64,000 bases of DNA, taken from NCBI GenBank assembly GCA_022601195.1, contig JAHZIX010000017.1:186001-250000 (forward strand), in the 5' to 3' direction. Below the pieces are notes generated by a model, which saw only the letters and a program-made list of their open reading frames with translations, was not told where the DNA came from and searched no databases. The position numbers and the translations under genes are program-made. Positions 19,069-26,963 of this stretch are shown here, piece by piece; within the stretch, counting starts at the first letter, position 1; each line of letters opens with the position of its first letter. This DNA is from Deltaproteobacteria bacterium. GTDB taxonomy: Bacteria > Acidobacteriota > Thermoanaerobaculia > Multivoradales > JAHZIX01.

Positions 19069-20433
19069 GTGTTGCAGCTTCTCACCCCGAGTAGCACGGC
19101 TATGACAGTCTTCGGCGGGGTACTGGTTTCCGTACTCGCCAAGGAGATGATTCTCCTGGTCTTAGCCGCAGCCATCGCGCGGCAGATACAGAGTGCGGCC
19201 CTTCGGCACCAGATCTGGTTGGTGAGCATCCTGGGATTCTGGGGGCTGCTCCTCTGCGAAATCTTGGCTCTCGTGCTCTTCGTTCCGACCTTCGTGCTGC
19301 CCATTCCCACCCCCGTACCCTGGAGGCCGGCACCCGCTTCTTCTGCTCTTCAACCGGATGTTGCCACTGCGAGTTTTCCCAGTGGTCAGGAGCTGATGTT
19401 TCTATGGGCTCTGGTGGGAGGTTTCCTTCTCTTCCTTTTGCTCGTAGGGACCCTTCAGCGCTGGCGGTTGGTGCGGCAGTGCAGGCCCATTGGGGATCCT
19501 CTCTGGGCCGAGTTACTCAACGATTGCGGAGAAAAGGTAGGAGTGCGAAGGCGCCCCCGACTGTTGCTGGGCCCGACGGATGCCACTCCCATGACTTGGG
19601 GAACCTGGCGCCCCCACATCCTTCTACCGGAGAGGGCGGGAGAGTGGTCAGAGAAGCACCGCCGGGATGTTCTTCTTCACGAGCTATCCCATATTCAGCG
19701 GCGGGATCACCTGAGTTGGCGTCTGGTTCAACTGACAAGAGCATTGAGCTGGCCGAACCCTCTCCTTTGGTGGGCAGCTCGACAGCTAAGAATGGAGAGT
19801 GAGATCGCCTGTGACGATCGAGTGCTTCAGACCGGTGCCCGGCCCTCAGGTTATGCCAATCATCTCTTGGCTGAATTCGTTGATTCTCGAAGCTACCGCC
19901 CGCGGTCTTGGATTCAGCCACCCAGCTTGGGAATGGCCCGGGAGTCGAGCTTAGAAACACGAATCGACCGAATCTTAGATAAGACAGTCCATCGACAGCC
20001 CCTGGCGCCGGGGCGGCGAGGCTTGGCGACTTTCGCTGCGGTAGCGATCTTGGTTCCGGCAGCCCTGGTCGCTCCCGGGTTCGTGGAAGGTGAGGGCCTG
20101 GATTCAACGATTCTAGAGGAGAGTCAGAGGCATTTGAGGAGTCCTTGGAGCTCAAAGCTAGCTGGCCTTTCGGAGTTGACGAGGAAGAGTTGTTGCGGCC
20201 CGGGCTCCGCTGACATCTACTGGGATGGCTTCGAGCAAGCGGAAGCCACTGCCTGGCTATCTGTCTATACGGGGAAGCCGACCGCCTACACCGTTGTTGC
20301 CAAATTTCCGGATTCGAAAACACAAGCTCGGTCCCAGGAACCGCTTCACATCATCACTTGCATTGGGGGCCCTACCCAAGAACCCGTTTGGGGCCCGAGT
20401 CAAAGCCTCTGCTTCAAAAGTTGGCGTCGATGA
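19069..20433 (+). CDS. BlaR1-like M56 membrane metallopeptidase with a short non-PBP C-terminal tail
   Basis: A 454-residue integral membrane protease. The start is a GTG with AGGAAAGG upstream. Three N-terminal transmembrane segments (within about 10-130) precede a cytosolic zincin domain with HELSH (204-208) in the context LLHELSHIQRRDHL. The likely third ligand glutamate is in the MESEIACDD segment. A fourth membrane helix lies near 322-340. Classical BlaR1 then has a ~250-residue penicillin-binding sensor. Here only about 110 residues follow, and they contain IYWDGFEQAEATAW, like the DxFExxxxxxW motif of the giant secreted protein at 2.5-9.0 kb. The signal is therefore unlikely to be a beta-lactam. 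It probably controls the adjacent BlaI-like repressor. Confidence 0.88.
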   Translation: MLQLLTPSSTAMTVFGGVLVSVLAKEMILLVLAAAIARQIQSAALRHQIWLVSILGFWGLLLCEILALVLFVPTFVLPIPTPVPWRPAPASSALQPDVATASFPSGQELMFLWALVGGFLLFLLLVGTLQRWRLVRQCRPIGDPLWAELLNDCGEKVGVRRRPRLLLGPTDATPMTWGTWRPHILLPERAGEWSEKHRRDVLLHELSHIQRRDHLSWRLVQLTRALSWPNPLLWWAARQLRMESEIACDDRVLQTGARPSGYANHLLAEFVDSRSYRPRSWIQPPSLGMARESSLETRIDRILDKTVHRQPLAPGRRGLATFAAVAILVPAALVAPGFVEGEGLDSTILEESQRHLRSPWSSKLAGLSELTRKSCCGPGSADIYWDGFEQAEATAWLSVYTGKPTAYTVVAKFPDSKTQARSQEPLHIITCIGGPTQEPVWGPSQSLCFKSWRR

Positions 20434-20469
20434 GAAAAGGCCGAGCTTCCCCTCATCATTGGGTTTGAC

Positions 20470-20494
20470 CGGCGGTATTGTTTTTTTACCGCCG
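20470..20494. terminator. Hairpin with a T-rich loop after the blaR1-like gene
   Basis: CGGCGGTA (20470-20477) pairs perfectly with TACCGCCG (20487-20494) across a 9-base loop made almost entirely of T. It lies 37 bp after the blaR1-like stop. The T-run is in the loop and not after the stem, so it is not a standard terminator. It may act on RNA stability or stop transcription weakly. Confidence 0.4.
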
Positions 20495-20662
20495 ACTTGG
20501 AAGAGGGGAAATTCTCCTAGAGTTTCTGCCAAGAGGAGCGGTTGGTTACCTCTGATTTGATCTAAAACTTCACGCGTAACAGAGCGTCTTGCAGGAAGCC
20601 CACTGGTGTCCTGGTAGGAATCTCTGTGTCCAAAATTAGTCTCATGAAATGAAAGGATTCCT

Positions 20663-23600
20663 ATGCGCGGATTCAGTATGTGGCTGAACCTTTCCCTAGT
20701 TCTTGTTGGCGGAGCCTTGCTAGCATGGACTTTTTCCCTAGGGGCTGAAGGGAGTACTCTTCAGCCCTCGGAAGCAGACCGCGAGGCCTTGACTTCCATC
20801 CAGGCGAAAGCGGGCCCAACACCTCCCCTCTCCGAGTTCACTGACGTGGCCAATGTCGGAGTAGGGCCCTGCTCAACCTATATCTATCAAACAATTGACG
20901 ACTGTTATAATAAGTACAATCCTCCTCAGCCAAGTATCCTACGGAGTTTGATCACCGCGGACGAAGCACGGGTGAATACCCCTGGTGAGAGAGCAGAGGA
21001 TCTAGCTACCCTTCCTTGGCCGCCTGGCGATCCTTCTCGCTCCGCCAGCACGATTTTCCCCACCGGGAAGACCTCTCACGATGGACGGGTGGTGCTAACG
21101 ACCGAGGTTTCTAAGATGCATATCTCGGTCTACCGTCCCGAGGGTCTTGGCTACAGCCAAATGCAACCGGCTGGGGGGAACCCATTCTTGACCACTCCCA
21201 AGGAGATTCATCCTCTCCTATTCAGCAACCCTCTCGACACCTCCATGCCCTATGCAGAAACAAGGTACGACCGCCCAGGAGTACTTCATACGACTCTCTG
21301 TGAAGATTCCGGGACTGCCTTTTCTCCTGACGGGCAGATCGCCACAGGAAGAAATCCTCGTTCCTGTACCGCCCAGGATAAGCTGGGTGTCTCCTTCGAC
21401 GGCGACTGCTATGACCTGAGCCTGTTGGCGGTTCTCGATAAGAGGTTGGGAACAAACGAAGGCTTTCAGTATGAGCTACGATCCGTGGATGTAACGGTGT
21501 TCGTTCGGGATGGAAAATCCTTGAATGCCACCGTGCGAGATGGCAATACTCCATGGATCTACCCCCGTACTGCTCTCAATGTTCTCGGCAAGCATTCTGA
21601 CTTCCATCCGGACTCAGCGACTCTGCCTACCGGTCCTGGAATTTCTGAAAATCGCTACAAGGCGCGAGCCCAGAAGTGTGCCCAAGGAGGTACGGATGGT
21701 TACTGTGACTTCATCGACCTTCAACACCGTTCCACGAACTTTGAGGTCTTCATGGACGGCACTTCATTCGATTGGAGTGGATCTCAATGTCACTCTACGA
21801 ATCCTGGCCCGGACTGCCGCAATGGACTCTTTCTATTCGAGTTGAGCATTACAGCTGACGGGAAATTACTGATGCTCAACCTGGTCGGAGGTAAGGGACT
21901 CTACTATTCCTATAACGAGGTGGGTGCATGTCGGGCAGATGGTTGGTCGACTCTACGGCCAGCATCGGATATGCCATTCGATCCCGATATTTGGCAAAAC
22001 TACGATATTGGACGAGCCCAACGGAGAATGGTTGATGGTGTGGAAACGAGTATTCCGTTCCGAGATTCTCTCGGTCAAGACATTCAGGAAGGCGAGAATA
22101 TCGATGGCGCCTATGGTTGGATTGATCGAGAAGGAAAGAATATGTTCTTTTCTATGGTAAATGATGCGCGGGATGGTTACCGAGCGAGCTCTTCCACGGA
22201 CTCCTATCCTTACCTTCGTGGCCACACAAATCCTGATTACACCCCTGGGAAGGGAGTTGTAGTCCTTGGGGCCTGGACCCAAGGTAAGGTGGTTCACCTC
22301 GACAACGGATTGAATCCTACAGACTTCGGAGGAAGGCGATTCGAGAGGCTTCGAGATCCAGTTACCGGAGCTATCCTAGCCAGCTTTCTCGCTGAATATG
22401 ACATGCCCCTCTACCAGGGTGATCCGGTCGTTTTTAGTATGAAGAGCTCTCAAAATATTTTCTCCCTGGAGAATCACCTCTTCCCTTATGAGGCTCATAG
22501 CCCGAGTCTGCCCTTTGACGTGGTTTGGACCATGTCGGCAGATACGCAACGGAATGCCGAAGTGGCTTTTGATGAATATCTCAACGACGATGCCTTCATC
22601 GTGGCGAACATGGCGCCACCTTTTTTCAGTGTCGAATGTAGCAATGGTCAACGACAGCTTCACCCGGACGACGGTTTTCTTCCTTCCAACACCTGCGTAC
22701 GGATCGCCCGTTCTCCTTTTCCCGGGGGGCCCGATCCGATCGCTAGTTACAAATTCAAGAGGAATCCAAAGCTGCAGAATGCGGCAACCAGATTGGAGCA
22801 GTTCGACCCACAAGGGGAGAAGGTCCCGGACTACCTTCAACTGCGGGGCGGGGCTCGTGTCGAGCCGGTGGGCCTAGGGGGAGTGATCGGTCGTGGAGTC
22901 TATTTAGATGGCAATAACGATTTCATGGAAGCACGTTTTTTCAATCCGTCGGCTACGGATTGGTACTTTGGCCTATGGATCGATAGCCGAGAAGCTCTCG
23001 ACTCGTCGGTGCGAACCGTATTCTTCTTCCCGGACAACTCTTGGATCGGGATGTCACGAGATCAGATCGTTGCTCACAATCCTCGGTTCAGCACCAACCA
23101 ATCCATGGACATCAGCTCCGTGGGCTTGGAAGAAGGGAAATTTTTCCATCTCGGAGTCAAGGTGACCACAGAAGGTGGTCTGCGGGCGATGCGATTCTTG
23201 ATCAACGGAACTCCGGTCCACGGTACCAAGTCCTCGACATCTTGGCCGGATCCGATTCCCGATGCACTTTGGTGGATGAACACCTGTTCCGGTGATTGCC
23301 CCGGTTACACCCAGGGTTTTGAGATGAGGAATGTTTGTACCAACGGCCTTTGTCAGGTGGCCAGCTTCGTCGTTGGTGATCCAGGACCTTCCCGAGCATC
23401 CTCCAACGACTCTGGGAATCGGAAGTCCCTAAAGGCCTGGGTCGACGATCTGCGGGTCTACCGCCTAGGGGCTGCCGAGCGGGCTAGCAGCGGGTATTTT
23501 GATGAGTACGCCTGTAATCTGGCCTTGGGAACTCTTTTTTCCGTTAGCGCCATTGACCCTTACTTGGTCTTTCCGGAGAACGTGGCTCGCTATGGTGAAT

Positions 23601-24124
23601 TGAAGGCGATCGGGATCAATCACGGCATTCTGAGCACCAAGGGCAGAGCTCCGGCGGTCAATGTCTGCGAGCAGATGCGCCTCGAGAGTTATTCTGAACC
23701 TTTGGACTTTCCTCCCCAAACGGGGCCGGATGCGGGGTTCTGTATCGGCCGGGTTCATGGCAACCCACATCCCAACAGCGAGCTGGCAGGTCGGTGCAAG
23801 CGGGAGGAGGTTCTCGGCATTGCCAACCTACCCCTGATTGCCAATCAACCCCTCTCCAACTATCTCCAGGTACCTTTCTGTCAAAGTTGCCACCACTCCG
23901 GAGCGACCATCTCAGGCTTGGACCTGACGGCCTTGGCTCCCGGGAGCGTTCCCCGAGAGGAGGATCCTCGCCGGCGACCCATGGACGTACCGGCAACTCT
24001 GGGAGGTTGCGCACCCCACCACGCACCCTTCCTGGCCATCAGTCCTCGTTGCGATAGGAGTCGATCCTTCGTTCAGTTGGATGACTTCTTCGATTCCGGA
24101 CCCAAGGCAGAACCGGTACCCTGA
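20663..24124 (+). CDS. Large secreted LamG protein with a single CXXCH heme-c motif (unknown family)
   Basis: A 1153-residue protein not recognised as a known family. GAAAGG upstream supports the ATG. Residues 1-28 form a signal peptide (MWLNLSLVLVGGALLAWTF core). Residues about 45-720 are beta-rich with many Cys and motifs such as SFDGDCYDLS and SADTQRNAEV; they could be a propeller-like or sugar-binding fold. A LamG/concanavalin domain lies at about 740-935 (GVYLDGNNDFMEARF to LKAWVDDLRVYRL). Near the C-terminus CQSCH (1073-1077) is a covalent c-type heme site, with further Cys and His in GGCAPHHAP. Such terminal single-heme segments occur in large periplasmic proteins of several phyla. Redox role and substrate are unknown. 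It is transcribed alone. Confidence 0.75.
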   Translation: MRGFSMWLNLSLVLVGGALLAWTFSLGAEGSTLQPSEADREALTSIQAKAGPTPPLSEFTDVANVGVGPCSTYIYQTIDDCYNKYNPPQPSILRSLITADEARVNTPGERAEDLATLPWPPGDPSRSASTIFPTGKTSHDGRVVLTTEVSKMHISVYRPEGLGYSQMQPAGGNPFLTTPKEIHPLLFSNPLDTSMPYAETRYDRPGVLHTTLCEDSGTAFSPDGQIATGRNPRSCTAQDKLGVSFDGDCYDLSLLAVLDKRLGTNEGFQYELRSVDVTVFVRDGKSLNATVRDGNTPWIYPRTALNVLGKHSDFHPDSATLPTGPGISENRYKARAQKCAQGGTDGYCDFIDLQHRSTNFEVFMDGTSFDWSGSQCHSTNPGPDCRNGLFLFELSITADGKLLMLNLVGGKGLYYSYNEVGACRADGWSTLRPASDMPFDPDIWQNYDIGRAQRRMVDGVETSIPFRDSLGQDIQEGENIDGAYGWIDREGKNMFFSMVNDARDGYRASSSTDSYPYLRGHTNPDYTPGKGVVVLGAWTQGKVVHLDNGLNPTDFGGRRFERLRDPVTGAILASFLAEYDMPLYQGDPVVFSMKSSQNIFSLENHLFPYEAHSPSLPFDVVWTMSADTQRNAEVAFDEYLNDDAFIVANMAPPFFSVECSNGQRQLHPDDGFLPSNTCVRIARSPFPGGPDPIASYKFKRNPKLQNAATRLEQFDPQGEKVPDYLQLRGGARVEPVGLGGVIGRGVYLDGNNDFMEARFFNPSATDWYFGLWIDSREALDSSVRTVFFFPDNSWIGMSRDQIVAHNPRFSTNQSMDISSVGLEEGKFFHLGVKVTTEGGLRAMRFLINGTPVHGTKSSTSWPDPIPDALWWMNTCSGDCPGYTQGFEMRNVCTNGLCQVASFVVGDPGPSRASSNDSGNRKSLKAWVDDLRVYRLGAAERASSGYFDEYACNLALGTLFSVSAIDPYLVFPENVARYGELKAIGINHGILSTKGRAPAVNVCEQMRLESYSEPLDFPPQTGPDAGFCIGRVHGNPHPNSELAGRCKREEVLGIANLPLIANQPLSNYLQVPFCQSCHHSGATISGLDLTALAPGSVPREEDPRRRPMDVPATLGGCAPHHAPFLAISPRCDRSRSFVQLDDFFDSGPKAEPVP

Positions 24125-24191
24125 TTCTGAATTCGTAGCCCTAGCAGAGACCGGGGGCTACGATGCGCCCTAGCAGTCTGCGGTGAGAATT

Positions 24192-24211
24192 CCTCGTTCT
24201 CAACAACGAGG
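24192..24211 (+). terminator. Hairpin after the LamG/heme gene
   Basis: CCTCGTT (24192-24198) pairs with AACGAGG (24205-24211) across CTCAAC. It lies about 70 bp after the stop codon and is followed by GGGCCTTTC, a weak T-tract. It is a plausible but weak intrinsic terminator. Confidence 0.4.
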
Positions 24212-24302
24212 GGCCTTTCACCACAGGCTGCTGGGGTCGTGAAAACGGAGAGGAGCCGCTACTCTTGTCTCCGCTCAGCCTTAAGGAGGCAGAAACGGAG
24301 AC

Positions 24303-25565
24303 TTGCAAGATGGAGAAGGCTCTTTGCCACAACCTATAGCCGACCGCATTGCCGAGATTTACCAGGCCGAGTCTCGCCGAGTCCTCGCGACACTGATTCG
24401 CCTGTTGGGAGATTTTGATCAGGCGGAGGAAGCTCTCCAAGAAGCTTTCAGCTCGGCTCTGAGCGTTTGGCCGAAGGATGGGATTCCGGAAAAGCCTCGG
24501 GCATGGCTTGTCTCGGCGGGGAAGTTCAGAGGTCTCGACGCGATGCGTCGCCAAGGGCGCGGCAAACAGCTGGCCCGTCAACAGGCGGAGGAGAGTCCTC
24601 GAGGCTACACTCCGGCTCCAGGCTGGGATGGAGACGTCGTCAAGGATGACCTTCTCCGTCTGATCTTCACCTGCTGCCACCCGGCGCTGCCCACAGACTC
24701 TCGAATCGCCTTAGCTTTGCGCTCGGTATGCGGCTTGACCACGGCAGAGATTGCCAGCGCCTTTCTGGTTCCGGAGGGGACCATGAAGAAGCGCATCTCC
24801 CGCGCCAAAGCAAAGATCCGAGAGGAAGCCATCCCTTATGAGGTGCCGACCCAATCAGAGCTCCCAGCCCGACTCGGCACCGTACTGCACGTCGTCTACC
24901 TGGTCTACAACGAGGGCTACTCGGCGACCGAGGGAACCCAGCACCAACGCCGGGATCTGGCATCCGACGCGGTGTTCTTGAGCCGTCTCATCGCCGACTT
25001 ACTCCCGGAACCGGAGGCCCTTGGCCTCCACGCGCTGCTCCTGCTTCATGAGTCGAGGAGTGCTGTCCGCATCGACGACCAGGGCGATGTGGTGCCCCTT
25101 GGGGAGCAGGATCGCGCCCTGTGGAATCAGGAATTGATCGCGCAGGGAGTTGAGTTGGTGCAGCGGACGGTGATGTCCGGTCGGCTGGGCCCCTACGGCC
25201 TTCAGGCAGCCATCGCCACCGTACACGCAGCAGCGGATTCCCTCGAGGCTACCAACTGGGGTCTCATCGTCGAGTACTACGATCTGCTGATCGAGCTTCA
25301 AGAGTCGCCGATTGTCGAGTTGAGTCGGGCGATCGCAATCGGTATGAGAGACGGACCGGAAGCAGGGATAGCCTTGATAGAAGCGCTCCTCGCCTCGAGT
25401 GATCTGGCTTCCTATCATCGCGCCCATGCCGCCAAGGCCGACCTCGCCCGGCGTGCCGGCTTCCTCGAGGAGGCTCGCGAGTCGTATCGTAGAGCTGTCC
25501 AGCTGGTTCGACAGGAACCGGAACGGCGGTACCTGGAGAAGTGCCTGATGGAAATTTCTCGTTAA
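24303..25565 (+). CDS. ECF42-type RNA polymerase sigma factor with TPR-like C-terminal extension
   Basis: A 420-residue sigma-70-family protein. Sigma2 (about 15-85) includes GDFDQAEEALQEAFSSAL and PRAWLVSAGKFRGLDAMRR. Sigma4 (about 115-170) includes LTTAEIASAFLVPEGTMKKR. A ~230-residue extension follows, with VLHVVYLVYNEGYSA and TPR-like helices (AHAAKADLARRAGFLEEA). This is the ECF42 architecture, known to sit beside YCII/DGPF proteins, as here 113 bp downstream. No anti-sigma gene is present, which is also typical. The start is a TTG: an in-frame TAA at 24282-24284 rules out a longer form, and AAGGAGG lies 13 bp upstream. Targets are unknown. Confidence 0.9.
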   Translation: MQDGEGSLPQPIADRIAEIYQAESRRVLATLIRLLGDFDQAEEALQEAFSSALSVWPKDGIPEKPRAWLVSAGKFRGLDAMRRQGRGKQLARQQAEESPRGYTPAPGWDGDVVKDDLLRLIFTCCHPALPTDSRIALALRSVCGLTTAEIASAFLVPEGTMKKRISRAKAKIREEAIPYEVPTQSELPARLGTVLHVVYLVYNEGYSATEGTQHQRRDLASDAVFLSRLIADLLPEPEALGLHALLLLHESRSAVRIDDQGDVVPLGEQDRALWNQELIAQGVELVQRTVMSGRLGPYGLQAAIATVHAAADSLEATNWGLIVEYYDLLIELQESPIVELSRAIAIGMRDGPEAGIALIEALLASSDLASYHRAHAAKADLARRAGFLEEARESYRRAVQLVRQEPERRYLEKCLMEISR

Positions 25566-25678
25566 AAACTCCCAAGCGATGTCCCTCGTGGCCTCCGCCC
25601 TTCGACTAGGTGGTGAATAGAACAACGGAGCGGGATCAAAACCGCCGTTAACAGAGGCCAAAAACAAAGGAGAAGGCT

Positions 25679-26017
25679 ATGCAATTTTTCGTCTACTTCA
25701 CCATGGCAGAGGGCTGCCAACCCCGTCCTTCGGCACCGTCCCCAGAGGAGATGGCCGAGATGGCGAAGTTTCATGAAGAAGCCATCAAATCCGGGGTCAT
25801 CGTGGCGACTGGAAGGCTGAGCCCGACGACCACCAGAGTGCGCTTGGAGGGCAGCGAGGTCTCGATTACCGATGGTCCCTTCATCGAAGGAAAGGAAATG
25901 ATTCCAGGATTCTCGGTGATCGAGCTCGATACCAAACAGGAGGCCATCGATTGGGTGGCTCGATATCGCGAAATGATCGGTATGCCGGAGCTAAGGATGG
26001 CAGAGATCTTCACTTAG
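25679..26017 (+). CDS. YCII-related (DGPF) domain protein
   Basis: A 112-residue protein with a ferredoxin-like YCII fold. It opens with MQFFVYFTM and carries the DGPF motif (65-68) in ITDGPFIEGKEMIPGF. These proteins are the usual genomic partners of ECF42 sigma factors and are often their targets; their biochemical role is not settled. AGGAGAAGG precedes the ATG. The leaderless tetR-like gene starts 98 bp downstream. Confidence 0.9.
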   Translation: MQFFVYFTMAEGCQPRPSAPSPEEMAEMAKFHEEAIKSGVIVATGRLSPTTTRVRLEGSEVSITDGPFIEGKEMIPGFSVIELDTKQEAIDWVARYREMIGMPELRMAEIFT

Positions 26018-26081
26018 AGAGTCGACGGAATGCCGGTCTGGGGACCGGCTTCTTCATCCTTCGAGAAGAGAAGGAGGGAGC

Positions 26082-26110
26082 TTGCAACATAACCGACCGG
26101 TTGGTATATT
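26082..26110 (+). promoter_or_regulatory. Promoter of the tetR-like gene with leaderless spacing
   Basis: TTGCAA (26082-26087) and TATATT (26105-26110) are separated by exactly 17 bp, and the ATG begins 6 bases after the -10 box. The transcript should therefore start at or within one base of the ATG. No Shine-Dalgarno lies in the 30 bp before the ATG. The operator at 26092-26105 fills the spacer. Confidence 0.6.
26092..26105. promoter_or_regulatory. TetR operator 1, between -35 and -10 of the regulator gene
   Basis: ACCGACCGGTTGGT is a 14-bp dyad with one asymmetric pair, of the classic TetR-family type. It matches the reverse complement of operator 2 upstream of the hydrolase gene; the two share a 17-bp core (TATACCAACCGGTCGGT on one strand). 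Binding here would block RNA polymerase directly. Confidence 0.7.
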
Positions 26111-26115
26111 TAGTC

Positions 26116-26727
26116 ATGGCCGCTGCTACACCCAATTTGACCCGTATCCTGACCTCAGCCCAGAAGTTGATTCTCTCGAAGGGGTTCCCAGCTACCAGAA
26201 TCGACGAGATTTGCGAGGCTGCAGGGGTCACGAAGGGGGGCTTTTACTATCACTTCGGATCCAAAGACGAGCTCGCTCTCGCGGTCATCGATCGCTACTT
26301 CGATGGGATCGTCGAAGCCCTTACCCTGGAGGACCCGGTACCGGATGATCCAAGAGAGAAGGTCCTGGCTTTCATAGCGCAAGCCATCGAAGTTGCTCGG
26401 GGTCCGGTTTTGAGGGATGGATGTGTTCTGGGTGTTCTTACCCTGGATCTCGCCGAGACTCACCCGGAGATTCGCCTGGCCCTCGCCGAGCGCTTTTCGG
26501 GTGTTGCTAAGGCCCTGGAGGGTGACCTGGTAGCAGCTAGGGAGAGTTCCCCTTCTTGGCGGGGCGGAGAGCCGAGCAGCCTGGCTCGGCAGTTTCTCGT
26601 CGCTCTCGAAGGGGGGCTCGTGTTGGCCAAAGCGCACGATGATCCAGGCCTCGCGGTGGAAGCTCTGGAGCACTACAGGATGGCTCTGGAAGCGGCTCTG
26701 CCGGCTCCAGAAATAGGAAATGGGTAG
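26116..26727 (+). CDS. TetR/AcrR-family transcriptional regulator
   Basis: A 203-residue protein. The TetR-type helix-turn-helix (about 28-50) includes RIDEICEAAGVTKGGFYYHF, followed by the standard KDELALAVIDRYF. The C-terminal ligand domain resembles regulators in the AcrR/YxaF group (RGPVLRDGCVLGVLTLDLAE). The ATG at 26116 was chosen over longer in-frame starts because the promoter and operator lie immediately upstream. It very likely represses itself and the isochorismatase-like gene, since both have the same dyad. The inducer is unknown. A terminator follows. Confidence 0.9.
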   Translation: MAAATPNLTRILTSAQKLILSKGFPATRIDEICEAAGVTKGGFYYHFGSKDELALAVIDRYFDGIVEALTLEDPVPDDPREKVLAFIAQAIEVARGPVLRDGCVLGVLTLDLAETHPEIRLALAERFSGVAKALEGDLVAARESSPSWRGGEPSSLARQFLVALEGGLVLAKAHDDPGLAVEALEHYRMALEAALPAPEIGNG

Positions 26728-26740
26728 GCCAGACCTAGGC

Positions 26741-26770
26741 CCGGGCTCGTGAGGCTCGGTCCCTTTTTTT
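26741..26770 (+). terminator. Intrinsic terminator after the tetR-like gene
   Basis: CCGGGC (26741-26746) pairs with GCTCGG (26754-26759), with one G-T wobble, across a 7-base loop. It is followed by TCCCTTTTTTT. It separates the regulator transcript from the hydrolase promoter just downstream. Confidence 0.65.
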
Positions 26771-26783
26771 GATGAATGAACTA

Positions 26784-26799
26784 TACCAACCGGTCGGTA
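26784..26799. promoter_or_regulatory. TetR operator 2, upstream of the hydrolase gene
   Basis: TACCAACCGGTCGGTA is a 16-bp dyad with one asymmetric pair. It is the inverted copy of operator 1. It lies 165 bp before the hydrolase ATG, directly before an AAGGAGGA (26805-26812). The hydrolase promoter must overlap it, but a convincing -35 was not found. Confidence 0.68.
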
Positions 26800-26963
26800 A
26801 ATTCAAGGAGGACACTCAATTTCTCGATGGGTGCCGGAGACTGCCGTGCTGAAGGTAGCCGGACCGAGATCGACAAAGTCAGAAGAGGCGGGGATCGGCA
26901 GGCGCGCTTCCGGTCCAGGGAAAAACCCAAACTCAACAACAGCTAAATGAGGAGAGATGCGTC

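Noticed and set aside
19517..20323. 268-codon open frame antisense to the BlaR1-like gene
   Set aside because: The sense strand carries the clear M56 motif HELSH; the antisense product is Arg/Ser/Pro-rich as shadow frames usually are.
26827..26946. 39-codon frame between TetR operator 2 and the hydrolase gene, possible leader peptide
   Set aside because: The ribosome-binding site AAGGAGGA is 14 bases away and the product is Arg/Gly-rich without features. It could be an upstream ORF but the support is too weak.
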